A DNA stretch of 6,413 nt, taken from NCBI GenBank assembly GCA_000432275.1, contig HF995321.1, positions 22,160 through 28,572 of the forward strand. Direction: 5' to 3'. Of the stretch, positions 5,091-6,413 are shown one piece after another. The translations under genes and the position numbers were made by a program. The stretch comes from Proteobacteria bacterium CAG:495. Lineage in GTDB: Bacteria > Pseudomonadota > Alphaproteobacteria > RF32 > CAG-239. Below the pieces are notes generated by a model, which worked only from the letters and a program-made list of their open reading frames with translations, ran no database searches and had not been told where the DNA came from. Position 1 is the stretch's first letter. Each line of letters starts with the position of its first letter.

Positions 5091-6413
5091 ATCTCTGGTC
5101 CGTCTGTCCTGCCTCTTAATTTGTGGTGCGTTTTTGCAACCGGCTCCGGTTCTGGCCAAAGTGTCTCATCCCGAGGCGACCGAAACCGTAAAAAATCTGG
5201 CTGTTTCCACCGTTAAGGGCTTTTCGCCTCAAATGGACATAACGGCAGCCGTACCGGCGCCAGCAAAAGCCATCGACGAAGAAAATCCCGATATCTATTT
5301 CAGTGCCGACGCAGTTGAAAACAATCAGGAACTGCAAACAATCACGGCCCTCGGCAACGTGGAAATTATCCGCAATAACCTCACGCTTAAGGCGGATAAG
5401 GTCATTTACAATCAAAAAGAAGACATCATAACCGCGGTCGGCAATGTTGTTTTGGTAGAAGAAAACGGCAGTGTCGTATTTTCTGACTATGTCGAACTTA
5501 CCGACAAAATGACCCAGGGCGAGATGAAAAACATCAAAATCATTATGCTGGATAAAACCCGCATTGCCGCCAGCACCTTCCGCCGCGGCGCCAAAGATAA
5601 AAAAATCATGACCAATGTGGTCTACTCTCCCTGCGACGCCTGCCGCAACGAAAATCCGCTTTGGCAAATAAAGGCGCGCAAGGTTGAACACAATGCGGAA
5701 ACTCAGGATATCAACTACCAAAACGCCACCGTCGAAATCAAAGGCGTACCTGTTCTCTACACGCCCTTTCTGTCGCATCCCGACCCCACCGTAAAAAGAC
5801 GCTCCGGCTTTTTGTTTCCCAAATTAAGCTCTAACAGCTATCTCGGAGCGGCAATCCAGCCGCAATACTTCTGGAGCATCTCCGACCAGGAAGACGTTTT
5901 GTTCAACCCTATTCTGACCAGCGACAAAGGCATTGTCGCTTCCGGTGCGTTCAACAAATATTTTTACCGCGGCGACATCAATGCCTCCGGAACCACTATG
6001 CGTGATCCCGATACCAAAAAGAACCGCGGAAGCCTGTTCTTGGACGGCCGGTACGAAGTCAACGACTTCTGGGTTGCCAGCAGTGAAATCAACTACGCTT
6101 CCGACAGTGCTTATCTGAAAGACCTTTCTCTGCCGAAAAAAGACGATGCCTGGTTGACTTCAAACGTTAAAATGCAGGGTTTTGACAACCGCAACTATGC
6201 ATCTATCGAAGGTTATTACTACACCCTGCTGAGCTATGATCTTCAGGATACGGACAAACCTACCGTCCTGCCGTTGTTTAACTACGAAAACATCAGCGAC
6301 CCCGATCCTTACGGCGCATATTCCAAGACAGTCTTAAACTTTGCCTCGGTCACCCGTGACGAAGCCAGCTCAACCCAACGCATGACCATGATAAATTCAT
6401 GGAACCTTCCCTA
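5083..6413 (+). CDS. lptD: LPS-assembly outer-membrane protein LptD, 3' end outside the window
   Basis: This is the outer-membrane translocon that, with the lipoprotein LptE, inserts lipopolysaccharide into the outer leaflet. The window shows 443 codons of probably 700-850. Residues 1-25 are a signal peptide with a hydrophobic core and likely cleavage after PVLA. After a Pro/Ala-rich linker, the LptA/OstA-type jellyroll spans about 69-225, with repeating strands such as ALGNVEIIRNNLTLKADKV. It includes C184 and C187 (SPCDAC) followed by PLWQIKARKV, a motif I associate with alphaproteobacterial LptD; these cysteines may join the family's disulphides. The conserved junction VPVLYTPFLSHPDP leads into KRRSGFLFP and the first beta-barrel strands, which run off the window. 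The ATG at 5083 overlaps the lptF stop by 8 nt in another frame, with GGAG (5073-5076) 6 nt upstream, so translation is probably coupled. Confidence 0.95.
   Translation, partial: MFKSLVRLSCLLICGAFLQPAPVLAKVSHPEATETVKNLAVSTVKGFSPQMDITAAVPAPAKAIDEENPDIYFSADAVENNQELQTITALGNVEIIRNNLTLKADKVIYNQKEDIITAVGNVVLVEENGSVVFSDYVELTDKMTQGEMKNIKIIMLDKTRIAASTFRRGAKDKKIMTNVVYSPCDACRNENPLWQIKARKVEHNAETQDINYQNATVEIKGVPVLYTPFLSHPDPTVKRRSGFLFPKLSSNSYLGAAIQPQYFWSISDQEDVLFNPILTSDKGIVASGAFNKYFYRGDINASGTTMRDPDTKKNRGSLFLDGRYEVNDFWVASSEINYASDSAYLKDLSLPKKDDAWLTSNVKMQGFDNRNYASIEGYYYTLLSYDLQDTDKPTVLPLFNYENISDPDPYGAYSKTVLNFASVTRDEASSTQRMTMINSWNLP

Noticed and set aside
5116..5778. A 220-codon open frame on the minus strand, opposite lptD.
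   Set aside because: It lies opposite the signal peptide and jellyroll of LptD, whose frame shows clear family motifs. The antisense protein has no recognisable features.
1..6413. A new defence system, mobile element, CRISPR array or other undescribed locus.
   Set aside because: All but the 272-bp intergenic region and two gaps of a few nt is coding sequence of recognised families. No transposase, integrase, repeat array or RNA gene is visible.

Overview
The window looks like a chromosomal piece of a Gram-negative, probably alphaproteobacterial, anaerobe or facultative anaerobe. Two back-to-back transcription units diverge from a 272-bp intergenic region. The leftward unit (minus strand, 3678 down to position 1 and beyond) encodes a three-subunit NAD(P)-linked [FeFe]-hydrogenase of the HndACD/HydABC type. 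The rightward unit (plus strand, 3951 to 6413 and beyond) encodes the lipopolysaccharide-export proteins LptF and LptD. LptF and LptD require an outer membrane, and both proteins look like alphaproteobacterial versions. The taxonomic placement is my inference from sequence style, not from a search.

Leftward unit. First comes a NuoE-like [2Fe-2S] subunit (3205-3678). Next is a NuoF-like flavoprotein with an N-terminal thioredoxin-like [2Fe-2S] domain (1509-3200). Last is the catalytic [FeFe]-hydrogenase (from 1506, cut by the window edge after 502 codons). Gaps between the genes are 4 and 2 nt, and each downstream gene has a strong Shine-Dalgarno site inside the end of the previous gene, so this is one tightly coupled operon. 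Electrons would pass between NAD(P)H at the FMN of the NuoF-like subunit, a chain of Fe-S clusters and the H-cluster, making or oxidising H2 in the cytoplasm. The NuoF-like subunit stops soon after its N3-type [4Fe-4S] site and has no C-terminal ferredoxin domain, which bears on whether the complex can bifurcate electrons.

Intergenic region 3679-3950. The half next to lptF is very A+T-rich. It holds a candidate promoter for each unit, a 10-bp direct repeat and two short inverted repeats. lptF has no visible Shine-Dalgarno site, and a perfect TATAAT lies 7 nt before its ATG, which suggests a leaderless mRNA.

Rightward unit. lptF (3951-5090) encodes an inner-membrane component of the LptB2FG transporter. 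lptD (5083 to the window end) overlaps it by 8 nt and encodes the outer-membrane LPS translocon, truncated here after 443 codons. No lptG lies between them. I found no mobile element, CRISPR array, tRNA or rRNA, and no sign of a wholly unknown system. The interest lies in the make-up of the hydrogenase and the arrangement of the lpt genes.
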